In this document: one piece after another, positions 36,091 to 47,700 of the stretch
Layout of the letters: each line of letters starts with the position of its first letter
Numbering within the stretch: position 1 is the first letter of the stretch
NCBI GenBank assembly: GCA_013397115.1
Contig: VWZW01001682.1
Coordinates: forward strand, 510 to 64,509
Source of the DNA: Edolisoma coerulescens
Taxonomy: Eukaryota; Chordata; Aves; Passeriformes; Campephagidae
Length of the DNA stretch: 64,000 nt
Reading direction: 5' to 3'
Made by a program: the position numbers and the translations under genes
Notes under the pieces: generated by a model
What the model saw: the letters and a program-made list of their open reading frames with translations, nothing else
Database searches by the model: none
Told to the model about the DNA's origin: nothing

Positions 36091-39000
36091 TTAATTCAAG
36101 TAGTGAAAATGGCTCTCTGATTTGCCTTTATATCAATCATTCCAAGTTCAAGCACCTCAGTGAAAATTGCAAAATGACAGATTTTTCAAAATTCCTCTGT
36201 GTGATGACTAAAATGGTAGAACAATTTTGAATTCCCTGGTAGTTTTAGTAGTACTTGCCTTTCTAAATCTTGCACATTCAACGTGAGGAATAACTTAGAG
36301 AAGCTACTTGGTATGAGTAAGTCAACCTGTAGGAAAAAATGGAAGAGATGAGGTATCAGACAGCTCAAGGTAAATTTATGAAGCCTTTCATTTGCTTCCC
36401 TTGTTTCAGCAGGAATCCAGAGGGGTAGATTTTCCATAGCAGGGAGTTTTTGGCCTTAGTGCAATCAAAGATTGTTCTTGAAATCATTGTTAATAAACTG
36501 CCTGCCCCTGTGTAATTGTAAATGTTTTGGTCATGGTATCTTTTGCAAAACCATCTGGCTGCATCATTTGATGATCATGACAGAATTCTGTCTTCACTCG
36601 TGTCTCTGATGTCTGTGGCAGTAGTATGTATCCAAATCCATCATCTGAATATCTGTCCCTGTGTCTCTTAACCACCTAATCAATCCAACCATGGGAAGCT
36701 GGTTATTTCTCAATATCTGTGAATATTCTCTTTTCTAGAAGGGAATTGTAGCTGCTTGGTACTGGTTTTGCTCCAAATGGATGTATGAGTGGTATAGTTC
36801 AGACATATGGCCCTGGAGGTCTTGACTTATTTCAAAATCAGGCAGATTTCCAAAACTGAATTTCTTTTCATTCAGACACAACTTTCAGCATAAGAGATGA
36901 AATAACAAGGTAAGAAAGAATAAATGTTGCTAGGTAAATTGATGTACTTTTCCCTTGCTTAGGGACAAAAAGGAGAAGTAAGGAAATAAAAGTTACCATT
37001 TGCCATGTCTCAGGAAAATGAAACATTTCATGTTCACCTGTTCACAGACTCATCTACAACACCATTTTCAGTGTCTGAAAGGTGCTTGGAGGCCTATTCC
37101 TGTGAACTGCACTTGCTTTTACTACTCCTAGTGAAGAGGCAGGTAATGAGGAGAAAGTTTGGAACAATTAAATGAACTGCAGCCCCTTGTTCCCTTATCC
37201 ATTAAGGAAAGAACATTACAGGAAGCAGCTATGGTGAATAATAACTCTGGAAAACTAAGAAGAGAGCTGACATTAGTGATAATGCACTTTCTGCCTCTGG
37301 AAGGTAATATGTCTGCAAAGCAAACAATTTGAAATACACTCAAAAGCAAAGAATAAATACTGAGAGTGGAAATGCTGGATAGCAGATTGAAGCAAAACAT
37401 GGGGTTGAAATGCAGTCTTTGACAGTAGGAAAAGACATCAATTGGTATGTAAGTGCTACTGGGATTTACATAGAACATTAAAAAGTTTGGGAAAAGCAAA
37501 AAAGCGTAGCTCATATGTCAAAAGCATTGGAAACAATTTACAGAAGAAAACAATGTAGCTATTGATTCCCCAAAATGCCTCATAAAACTTGAGGGTATTG
37601 AGAATTGAATGGGAACATGTGGTTCTGTGGGCTGGATTTTGGCCTGCATTCAGTTACTTGGGGTTTATGGTCACCCCTAAGCTTACAAACAGGTCAGGAT
37701 AAATCTTGCTGCACCTGCTGCTGTAAAATTAGAGCTGCAAGTGAGGAATGACAGAATGGCTGCATGCAAATCACCAAAAGGACGCTCATGAACGGTCTAC
37801 TGAAGGAAAGCAGGCTCCACTGAATACATTTATGTTCTGATTGTGGAGATTAGATGATATTCCCCTTAACAGTGGATTCTTGATTTTACAGTTATTTAGT
37901 ACACCAGGAATAAAAAGATGACTAAAACCTTAAAACTTAAGTACTTCAAAAATTTTTGCTGAACAGTTGCATCCTCTAATTAATTGTAAATCTAACTTAA
38001 CAGCAATTCCTGTCTGTGTTCTATGGGTGTTAATTTACCTATTTTTGTTTCTCAGTTTTTCAAAATACTCCAAACACAGAAAGTGAATTGCTATCCCAAT
38101 GTTGCCTCTATTGTGTTATTTATCCAGCTACCATAAGGCTGTGTTGTTTCAACAACTCTTGTGGAATTCCACGTTCCTGGGAATGTAGTTGTTGTAAATA
38201 GGCCTGCATGTGTTCATGTCCACCTCTGCACTGGCACACAGCACACACTGAGACATCCAGGGTAGCATCTGAAATATGTGTGAGTAACTTATTAGATCTT
38301 TCAAACCGTATAGCTGCTTTATTCTGACTAGCTTGAATGTTTAATTTAGAAAGAACTGATGAATTTTTCATATTGACATAGTCATTTTCCTTTTAAGTGT
38401 GTGTTTTGTATCCATAGGGAAATACATGAAGTTGCCAGGGTAACCATGACTTTTCTTGAAGTCCTGGGATGATTAAACACCTACGGTTCATGGATATGTG
38501 GCTCCGTATGGGGTGAAAAGGATTCTGTCTAGGGCCATTTTGACAAAGTTGGGATGAATGGCATCCAGTATCCCAGGGAAGCCTGTAGCTAGAGCTATAC
38601 TGACCTTGGGATTTCTTTTGCCAGCTTGTGCTGGACACACAGAAACCGCTTTGACATGCAGCAGCGCTCTATCGCTTGCAGGGAAAAAATAAAGACAACA
38701 CTCAAGGTGCCTTGGTGGTGAAGACTCAAAGCCAGAAATTCTGAGCCTTAAATGTGTCCTGCCATGGGAGCAGTAAGTCAGACTCACAATTCCCCTTGGC
38801 TGGGAGTTGCAATGTAAAAGTGGTTGTGAATTCAGGGACAGGCTGCTACCAATAAATATAAGCTGAACTGCTGCAGTAGATCTTCCTCATACTTAATTCC
38901 ACAGAGGTGATGAGACGTTCCAGATTTTATAATATTTGGTTTCCCCAAACCACATAAAGATTAGGCTTGTAACATTTACATATGGATGTATGAAGTTCTA

Positions 39001-42000
39001 TAGAAGGTATAACTATGTTTGCAACTTCAGCCTAGAAAACATAGACATAGTTATTTGAAAGTCAAATGTTATGACAGATCATCACAAAAAAAGCTCCATA
39101 GAAGTAAAAATCAAGGCTAAGAAAGGTCATATTTAATATATGATAAACATTTGCTTTATTTTTTTGTGGCTTTAACAAAAATATTCTTGCAGGGCCATTC
39201 CCTAAATATCCATCACGAAGCTTTATACTTATGAGAGTACATATGAGTAACTGTTCTCATCATCTTTGGTTATCATGCACTAATATTGCAAGTTGGAGGT
39301 GTAGACCCCAGCTCAGTTTTTGAAGAGTAAAATGAGTACTATTTATAAACAGTTGTACATACAATATCAGTTGCACATAGACTCAAGTAAGATATGATTC
39401 TATGATCTAGACAAAGGCAATTATTTTATTTTAGTGAAAAATTCAGAAGGCTGTCTCAAGCTGACATGAATTCTTCTGTTTAAGATGCCAAAGACTTTTG
39501 TCTAATTCTCTTCAATCAGCTTAGTTCTGCCCAGGTTAAAAACTAATTTACTGTTTTGTTCAAACCTTAAAACTACAGTGATGCTGTTTTGCATGTTCCT
39601 TTTTTTGTATTTTTTCCTCTTTCTTTTGAGGCATGGAAGACTTTTTGTCTGCTGCTAAGCAATGAATGACACTGATAAAACATGACTATTTTCAATAAAA
39701 TAGAACAAGGTCAATTTGAATGAAGAATATCTTATGCTAGTCAAAATGCTCAAGGACAGTGGAGAAGGGGAAAGAAACTGTGTGGTAGAAGGAATTCAGA
39801 TACACTGTTTTCAGGTGATGTCCAATACCTCTGCAGGTCTAAAATTAGAAATATGTGCTGTATTGAGAAATTAGCAGTAAGAAAGGTGGACAATCTAACA
39901 AAATTATCATAAAATGATTTGTCAAGGTCAAATATCTTGATTTAATGCCGCTTGAAATATCTAAAGTACTTAAGTGAAGCTGTGTGCAAATCTGAAATCA
40001 CTTCAGTCACATAGGGAAGGCTTTACAGTGAAATAGAAGACCAGCCAGAGGGAGAAAGCACATCACGGAGAACATGTAAAGATCTTAGTTATGGATTTTT
40101 ATGGCTGGAATGTGGAGTAAGTACTAGGAGGACTTGATAAGAAGGAACCCTGTCAATAGATGTTCTCAGTTCCCAAGCTGGTTTTGCATGACTGGCTCCA
40201 ATGGCTATTACATACAAACACTTCCAGGTGTTTGGGCTGAACCTGAAATCCACTGATGCAGCACTTGACTGAATTCTGTCCCAGGTGTTCATGCATTTAA
40301 ATGCAGACCTTTACCCAACAGCTTCCACCTATGTTCACTCCTGGGTCAGTCCTTCTCTCTCTCTGAGCTTGTACAAAAGCTTAATGCTGCTAGTGCATGT
40401 GTTTTTTATTGTAACACAAACATGAAATAATAAATATTTTGCACTGTCATAGGATTGTGCTCCCAAGAAATTTCAAAAAAATATGTTGAAATCAGGTTAA
40501 ATGTATGTCTACCCTGAGCAGCAGAGTATAATGCAGTGAATGCCATCCAGGCTGATAACTCTTCATACAGCAGGACAGAGCCAAGGTTTAGTTTCCATAG
40601 TCTGAACTCCTTGTCAAGATCAACTACCTTGCAGCATGTCAGTAGAGCTGCTTGAATGACCTGAGGGAGATCTCAGATGGTACTTTTGACTGGGAGTTGT
40701 TTCTCTGCCTGCCTGGTGCTCAGAATGCTTTGGTTATGTGGGTTTTTCTGGGACAGTCCTGGGATTAAATCACAACGTTGATGTAAGTAGACACAAATCC
40801 CTGTTTTGCCTAATTTGATGACAAGAAATTGACCCCACAGTAAGAAAGGTCAGACTGCAGTGTTTGTGTTTCCTTTCAGGATTTCCTTGCAAACAGAGGT
40901 AACCCGTGTAACCGAAAGAGAGGCTTTGGGGTTTATGTCTTACAGAGAGGAAAGAGGAAAGGATTTGTCTTTGGACACCTTGGTGCATAAAGCTGACAAG
41001 GATTTCTTTAGTTTAGGGGGTCCACAAGAATGATGCTTGTGGTCATGAGGAAAATTTCTCTGCTGCTTGCTCGTGCCCAGAGAGTTGAGGGTTTCCTCAA
41101 ATACAAAAAACTTCTTTCTCCAAGCTGGTCCCTCTTACCCATACAGTGTTTGCAAAGCAGGTGGAGGTATCAGTGCTAAATGCACCCAGTCCTCAGCTCC
41201 TTCGAGGCCACCAAAGAAATTTGATTTAGATTCATTACTTCAGTGAAGACAATGCTCTATAACTTTGCCAATGTAATCCTGGTTTGCAACAACACAGGAC
41301 ATGAGTAGTAAAATATACCAATGTCCATTTAGGTTTAGATATCAGTGTGAAAAAGAAGGGAAATGAGTATAAAATATACTCTAGTATATATTTAATAAAC
41401 ATTGCCTGTTGATTTGTGCCACTCATTTGGAGCACCTTTGGAATATCTTCCAAGTCTAGAGTTTGTAGAAATTATGAAATGAAAAGCTGAAATGACTCTT
41501 AAGATCTGGTTGAATTCATTCCTGTTTATGTTATCGTTTATCCCTCAGGGAGTTAGATTTTGGAGTCAAATGGAAATGCCCTTGCTGCTATTCCTGACTA
41601 GATGCAGAAGGCAAACTAAAATTAAAACACATTAAAAAGAACGAAGGATTTCCAAGATCTTCTCCCACAAAGGATTTACTGGACAAAAGGAGGAGAAATA
41701 ATATGGGAGATTTAATTCCTCAGTAACTTCTCTCTCTGCCTTCTCTCCTATGACACATGGTAGGTGTAGGCTTCTAACACTCCAGTCTGCAGTAGCTCCT
41801 GAGGAACCAAAGACTACACAGCCTTGTGTAAGAAACTGAGAGTGGACTACTGTAGCATGTGCACCCCTTTCTCTGGCTCAGATCAATCCCTCACTCATCC
41901 CTGAGTGTCTCTCTCTCTTCCTTGGTCAAATATTTTATCAGCATTTATATCAAAGTACCTGAATATCATACTTTTACAAATATTTTCCAAGGGTGGGTTT

Positions 42001-43337
42001 AAAATTATGGCCACTGATATTATAGGTCTCTTGTGTTTCATGAAGTGGGTGGGACTAGCTGTGATTTAATCAGATCTTTCTTTCCTAATGCATCAGTTTG
42101 CACAGCGATAATTCCCATCTGTGCATCTTTTCTTTTTGCCTTAGGGAATTTAGCAGGAAACCTAGTGCACATTCAAACAGCGCAGCATAGTTTAGTGATT
42201 TGGATTCTGGTCACATCATAACTAATCCTCCCAATGCTTGTTCCAATATATAGTAAACACATTTGGGAAAAATACACACAACTGTGTTGAGTGGAGTTGA
42301 TTTGGGATCAATAAAGTAGTCTTAAACCAGCATGGTTTTAGTTCCTTATTCTTAAAATTTTAACCATGTGGGAGAGTGAGATTTCTAAAACTCTCTGATA
42401 TATAATAGTGAACACAATATTTCTTTTCCTTGAATAGACAATCTTTTTTTTGGATAATGTAAATTAATTTTATTTCTTATCTTTGTGCCTTGCAAGCACA
42501 CACAGAAGCCGTAAACTGAAACAGCAAAGCAGAACCAAATGCTTGAACACATTTAGAAAAGACAAATACCTTGTTCATAACAACAGCCAGAGCTGAACAG
42601 TGAAAGTCTCAGTACTTTTGAAAAGCAAGGCTGTTAACAAAGAATTAAATTTTTTTTTCAGTAGCTTTAATTACAGATGTTTTTTAATGTCAAACATATT
42701 AGTTGAGCAAAGAGTAAAGTAAATCAGAGGTTAAATGAAGATTCCTTATGCTATCATAGGCCCAGCCAGCTAAACAGCTGCAATGTCTGTACCTGAATAT
42801 CTTGAGAGAAACATGAAAGCCACTGTAACCTCAAATTCCTTCCTATCACGTCCTGCTCCAGATGAAGGACTCAATCATGTTTCCAATACCATGTACTTGG
42901 TACCAGTACAATGTGATTTCCTGTCTACTCACTTGCACTGAGCTCTGTTTTACACTTGTTCCTCTAAATATTTTGGTTTATGAGGAATTTGCAAGGGTAT
43001 AAAATCCCTGAAATGCTGAAGATGTTTTGCAGTTGCTGAAGGGTGATTAGGCTCTTAGAAATCAACTCCTTACTTTAAAAAAAGGTGAGAAAATGTATGT
43101 AACCTCCAAGGTGTGTTGTAATTATTTGTGCTGTACATGGTAATTATTTTAGTGCTTAATAAAAAATAGAGATGTAAGTTAATATACGAAGAAGAAAAGC
43201 CAGCATGGGGCAGACAGCAGGGCAGCTGCAAGACTGAGTACTGAATTCAAATCAAGGCTGGATCAAACCTCTGCACTTTATAGACAAAAATTATTTTTTT
43301 TTTAGTCAGAACCTTACAAAACATCTCATCTATAGAT
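36091..43337. other. long gene-free stretch
   Basis: AT-rich unique sequence. 37,128-37,514 (minus) is open for 128 codons but shows only a hydrophobic, low-complexity composition and no known family. 38,110-38,790 is more balanced with two overlapping minus-strand frames (38,393-38,787) and an AATAAA. It could be an old degraded insertion but is unrecognised. No CR1 end was found here. Confidence 0.5.
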
Positions 43338-43402
43338 CTGTTCATTAGATGAACAGGATTTTTGCACATTTAAATATTATTTAAATATTTTTAATATTTA
43401 AA
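43338..43402. repeat. two adjacent small hairpins
   Basis: CTGTTCAT/ATGAACAG with a 3-nt loop (43,338-43,356) is followed by TTTAAATATTA/TAATATTTAAA with a 12-nt spacer (43,369-43,402). Both are exact inverted repeats. The second is pure AT and expected fairly often in such sequence. Confidence 0.7.
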
Positions 43403-44042
43403 CTCCATTGGAAGTCCTTCTATGAAGGGCAGGTCTCTTCTAAAATCTATGGCAAAATTTTTGAAAAAAACCCCCAAAGAATCTTTAGAGCAAATATATG
43501 TTGTTCTAAAACCAGACATCCAGAGATATGTTCCATTTCTGGTTAACTGACTTTTCATTAATAAAAGTTCTTCTAGCCTTTTAAAATTTTTTTTAGTATT
43601 TTTGCATGTTTATTTGTTCACAGAATTATTTAATTTCTGAAATTGTTCTACTTATGTGGGGCAGATTTCAAGGATGAGATTTCAGACTACACATGCAGGT
43701 GATTTCACTAAGCCACCTTATCTGCTTAGTTTTCTCCACAGAATTATTTTCCTGGATGTATTTTAAGTGATGTGGAATTAAAAAGGGACTAAATAGCTCT
43801 TTGTTCTGGCATTGTATTGAATAAATATACTTCTTGTTCTTTTGGGTCTTACCAAGGACTAAGCTGTAAATAATAATATATGCTCATTTTAAGATGGCCA
43901 TTACTGCTATGGAAGTTGACATAATTCTGAATTTTATTTGGTTGGTTGAGGAATGAAAGGAGAATAAAGAAGAAGAAGTAAAGAGGCTCAGGCTTGAATA
44001 ACTCCAAATGCCTCTTGGCAGCTGAAATATTCAAGTGTGTAA
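43403..44042. other. gene-free unique sequence
   Basis: AT-rich sequence. 43,849-44,034 is open on the minus strand but shows low-complexity composition. Nothing is supported. Confidence 0.6.
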
Positions 44043-44142
44043 CAGAATCATAGAACAGTTTATATTGGAAGGGGCCTTTAAAGATCTTCTAGTCCAAAGC
44101 CCCTGCCATGGGCAGGGGCATCTTTCAGTAGAGTAGGTTGAT
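44043..44142 (-). mobile_element. CR1 LINE 3' end, truncated
   Basis: The plus strand begins CAGAATCATAGAA, the reverse complement of the TTCTATGATTCT-type 3' terminus of avian CR1. It continues with TTGGAAGGGGCCTTTAAAG and CCCTGCCATGGGCAGGGG, both hallmarks of the CR1 3' untranslated end. Only about 100 bases remain, so this is a heavily 5'-truncated insertion with no coding part. Confidence 0.9.
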
Positions 44143-45250
44143 AGATGTAAATACTTCTTGATGTTTAAGGTCTTGCTTTAATGGTTCTGGCAGCTGCATT
44201 TGGAAGACTGAGCCTTATTAAGGGTCATAGCAGTGGCTTTGGGCAGGTGCTTTTTCTCTGACCTTTTCCTCACAGACATGCATCTCTCTAGATCTAAATA
44301 AACTAGTTAACCTCCTGCATTTCCTTTACAATAAACCTCAGAGAAAAAAAAGAGAAATATTTATTCTGTAAGGTGACCAGCATTCACTAACACAATAAGA
44401 GAAGCTTGTTTTAGTTAGGAGAGAATTGTGCAGGATTGAGGGTGAGACATCCACGTGAACTTGTGCTTAGACCACTTGTAAAGTTGCTTAATGTGCACAT
44501 GTTGCACAGCAAGGCTGCTTATTCAAGCCAGGAGACCTGATCACTGCTGAAATATTAGGACCTATGTGTTGTGTGTTTATAGGTGGGATTCAGAGCTGGC
44601 AGCAATAATGGCTTCAGATATTTTAATTGGAACACCTACAACTGACAAATATTTACGGTTTATTTGGACTCAATTTGTGTCTATTATACATTTTTAGCAC
44701 TTCCTATTACCACCATCATATGTTGCAATAATCCACATTCTTGAGCTCAGGTTACTCATGTCCATGACAGTAGTGCCTAGGGACCAACACAAATCAGGGA
44801 TAATGGTAGAGATAATGTATTTTGATATTTTATCACACATAACAGGTGTCTGTCTCTGCCCTCAAAGCACCTCATCTATCCCTTCTGTTAGATGTAAGTA
44901 TTTTTTTTAGTAAAGAAATAGGAGTGATCTAACTCTGCAGGACAGACAAATCACATTTCTCTAGAGTCATAAAAGAAAGTACTATTAAGAACAAAATCAT
45001 AACCTAAAGAAAAAATAACAATAAAAAGGGTTTTTTTGAAAAATAAAAATTCTTCATTGTTGCAGATCATGGGTGCAGTAATTCCTGAAGGTTAATGGAT
45101 TATTCTTGGGCACTTACAGTAACACATTCATTTAATAAGGAGAAACTTATGTTAAGTTCAAGTTCACCTTACAGAAAAAAACGCAGAGAAGAAATTTGTA
45201 GTAAATAACTCTAGATAAGTACAAACTAGTAAACCTTTTAACCAATTTTA
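44143..45250. other. gene-free unique sequence
   Basis: AT-rich DNA between the CR1 end and the LTR-like block. A-rich runs lie at 45,005-45,030. No exon is supported. Confidence 0.6.
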
Positions 45251-45731
45251 TGTGGTTTAAGAAACACCACCACACACACCTGGTCTTCCTTGAGCTCATC
45301 ATTATTGTCCCCAGCTGGGACCAATCAGCACATGAGATTCAGGTGCTCTGGGAACACCGGCCCAGGTTATAAGAGATGAGGTTGGCTGCGAAGGAAGAGA
45401 GGTGCAGGGGAAGAAAAAGATGGAGAGGAGAGAATGTGGAGTGCAATACTAAGGAGTTGTTGGGGTTCGTCCTGTTAACTCACTGCAAGAAAGATGTTAT
45501 GATCAGAGAGAGGTCAGATGTGGGGCCTGCATGTTGGGTAAGTAAAAGTTCTTATCCTCATCTGCAGGCCACCTGACTTCTGCTCATCCTGGTTTTGTGT
45601 TGTTTTTTTTCTAGTAAAACAGCTTTTCTTAGATTTTATTTGCCTTTCTGCCATGGGCCCTTATGTTCATTACCATCTCTAATGTGTTTTGGAACAGCAT
45701 AGATATGTATCATACCCGTCACTTCCCCACA
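45251..45731 (+). mobile_element. LTR-like block with Pol II promoter signals
   Basis: The block opens with TGTGGTTTAAG, a start seen in avian LTRs, and could end at CCCCACA near 45,731. Inside it are CCAAT at 45,321, a TATA-like GTTATAAGAG at 45,367, then a purine-rich leader and a strong 5' splice site at 45,538 (TTGG|GTAAGT). A T-rich tract with CTAG ends at 45,614. CCAAT plus TATA at normal spacing fits a retroviral U3 promoter. No matching target duplication was found at these ends and no clear AATAAA, so a cellular non-coding RNA promoter remains possible. The 66-codon frame at 45,376 is not recognised. Confidence 0.4.
45400..45537 (+). other. possible first exon driven by the LTR-like promoter
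   Basis: Transcription starting about 30 bases past the TATA-like box would run through this interval to GTAAGT at 45,538. The start point is a spacing estimate, and no transcript evidence is available. If it is used, it would make a chimeric or non-coding RNA on the plus strand. Confidence 0.2.
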
Positions 45732-47449
45732 AAAGTGTACAACGAATTTCTTGCTCATAATGTTATCATGCATAACAGAAATGTCTTAGGCCCATTTGGC
45801 TTGAAAATCTTGTCTGAATTCTTTTGCAGCTCTCAGTAGTTTCTGCTCATTAGGGTGATCAAGGTGGTATCACTGGCTGATGTTGCTCTGAGTTCTAAGG
45901 GTCTGGTTAAGACTTCCTAGTAATTAAATAATTGAGCACTAAGATTTTAATATGTGCTGCTTCAAGCCCATAAGTAGGATACTTTAGGGCTCTCTAAGGG
46001 ATTTTTGTGTTACTATAAAGTTGAAGCTTAGCAGTGTTAAAAAAAAAAGAAAATAAAAAAATTTACTGAAAAAAACTCCTTCCAAACATAAAACCCATGT
46101 GCTCCTGTGGCAGAGGATGGTTTAACTGTAGCGTAAGCAAGTTAGGACAGGCTAACAATCCTTATTTCCTAATATTTCCATTCTGGTGCAGAAATTCTTA
46201 TTTCTAAATTGAACAGACTGTATGTGGTTGTGTGCTATGAGAAATCTCCAGGACTGCATCGTTGCTGCAGACAATGACAAAGCTTTGCAACTTTGAAGAA
46301 CAGAACTGTAGGTTAGTGACAAGTCCAGGCATGGGAAGATATTCTGAGTTTTTGTAAGTGCATGGAAACGGAGTCTTCTCACTTCAGCCACAAATCAGGT
46401 GTTACCCCCTAGGCTTCTCCTCTAGAATTACCTATAGACTGAGAATCTGGGCTACTTTTAAAGGGTACAGAAAGTAACTCCTGTCAATACAAATCAACTT
46501 GTATTTGCCATATGGGGACTCTAGTTGAAAACAGCTGAAAATGACTGATCTAAACAATTAGGCACCTGTGTGAACTTCCTCTGTAACTTCTTCATAACCC
46601 CTTCTGGGCTGTTTGGCTTGGATCAGAATCCCTGAGGGGATCTTGTCCTTCTCCTGCCTATAACATTCCTGCTGAATCATGTAAGTGCTTATTTTCTGAC
46701 TTAGCAGTCAATGCCCTTCTGATCTCCAAAATCAATTGTGAGACCTTTTTTTCCTCATTTACAAAGCTTTTGTGTGGTAGGTGTGCTCTGGAGGTCTAGG
46801 TCCCATCCAGGTGGTTATGTGGTTACTTCCTTGGAGTTCAGATATGAAAAGCTTGTCTTGCAATTAGTGGTAATGACTTCTGCACAGTGGCATCTTGCTT
46901 GAATATGTCACTCAAGATTTAAGAACTGAAGTTAGGCTTTTATTGTTTACAGGAATCTCTCTTGTGTTGGTACAGAGATAAGTGTTTTTTGCTCCCTTTT
47001 GTGATGTTTAGTAAGTTTGCAGTCATACATGGAAATATCTGAATTCCAAGTGTTAAATAATTTTCAGTAACAACTCCAAGTTCATCACAAGCCATCCAAT
47101 TTAGTTGGTGCAGAAGCTGTTTTCTCCCCTCATCCCCGTGCTAATAATGTCTCCTCCTAGAAAGATCTATTCTAGTTTGGGTCCTACTGATGTGGCAATT
47201 CAGCCTGGATTGCTGCATTATTGTTATGTTCAGTTACTATCCTCTAACTCTTTGTACTGCTGAATCACCCTGTCTCGGAGTGTCTTTGCTTGTGATCAGG
47301 TGGTTCAGTGACCTTGGTACCTACAAGACTTTACTTTGGGTTGCTGTAAGAAATGTGATGTTAAATAGATGTTAAAGGTTTTTCAGAACAAAGCTGTAAA
47401 GCTGCGACTCACTGAGCAATACAGACTGGACAAAGAAAAGGGTTTGAAA
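45732..47449. other. gene-free unique sequence
   Basis: AT-rich with an A-run near 46,040-46,060. Frames at 46,152-46,391 and 47,190-47,375 are unrecognised. Nothing else is supported. Confidence 0.6.
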
Positions 47450-47700
47450 ACAAAGAAGATTTAATAATACCTTGTTTTATGCCTGGCATTTCACTCCAGT
47501 CCTTAGATAAATATGACTTACCTTTGGCATCCCTTGCCCAGCTCTCTTGGGGCCCAAATTACAATCTGCTTGCTGCAGCCTCTGCCTCTGTGAGATTGCT
47601 GCAGCTGACAGCTGCAGAACTCGGCGCTGGCCAGCGAGCCAACAGCAGTGAGTTTGCAGACGTGCTTGGGCTCTGCCTGTCTCATGCAAACTTAAAATAA
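47450..47700 (-). promoter_or_regulatory. CAGCTG-palindrome block with minus-strand 5' splice site
   Basis: A GC-richer pocket contains CTGCAGCTGACAGCTGCAG (47,599-47,617), a 19-bp palindrome around a single A with two CAGCTG E-boxes. The 12-bp palindrome CGCTGGCCAGCG follows (47,625-47,636). On the minus strand CCAAAG|GTAAGT reaches a consensus-grade 5' splice site, with the exon side ending at 47,522. The block could be an E-box enhancer, a minus-strand first exon, or an unrecognised insertion. Frames on both strands (70-73 codons) are not recognised. Confidence 0.35.

Noticed and set aside
37128..37514. 128-codon minus-strand frame
   Set aside because: Its Ser/Leu/Phe-rich content is what purine-rich plus-strand sequence gives by chance.
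39390..39412. TGATTCTATGATCTAG resembling a CR1 3' terminus
   Set aside because: The sequence upstream lacks any CR1 landmark.
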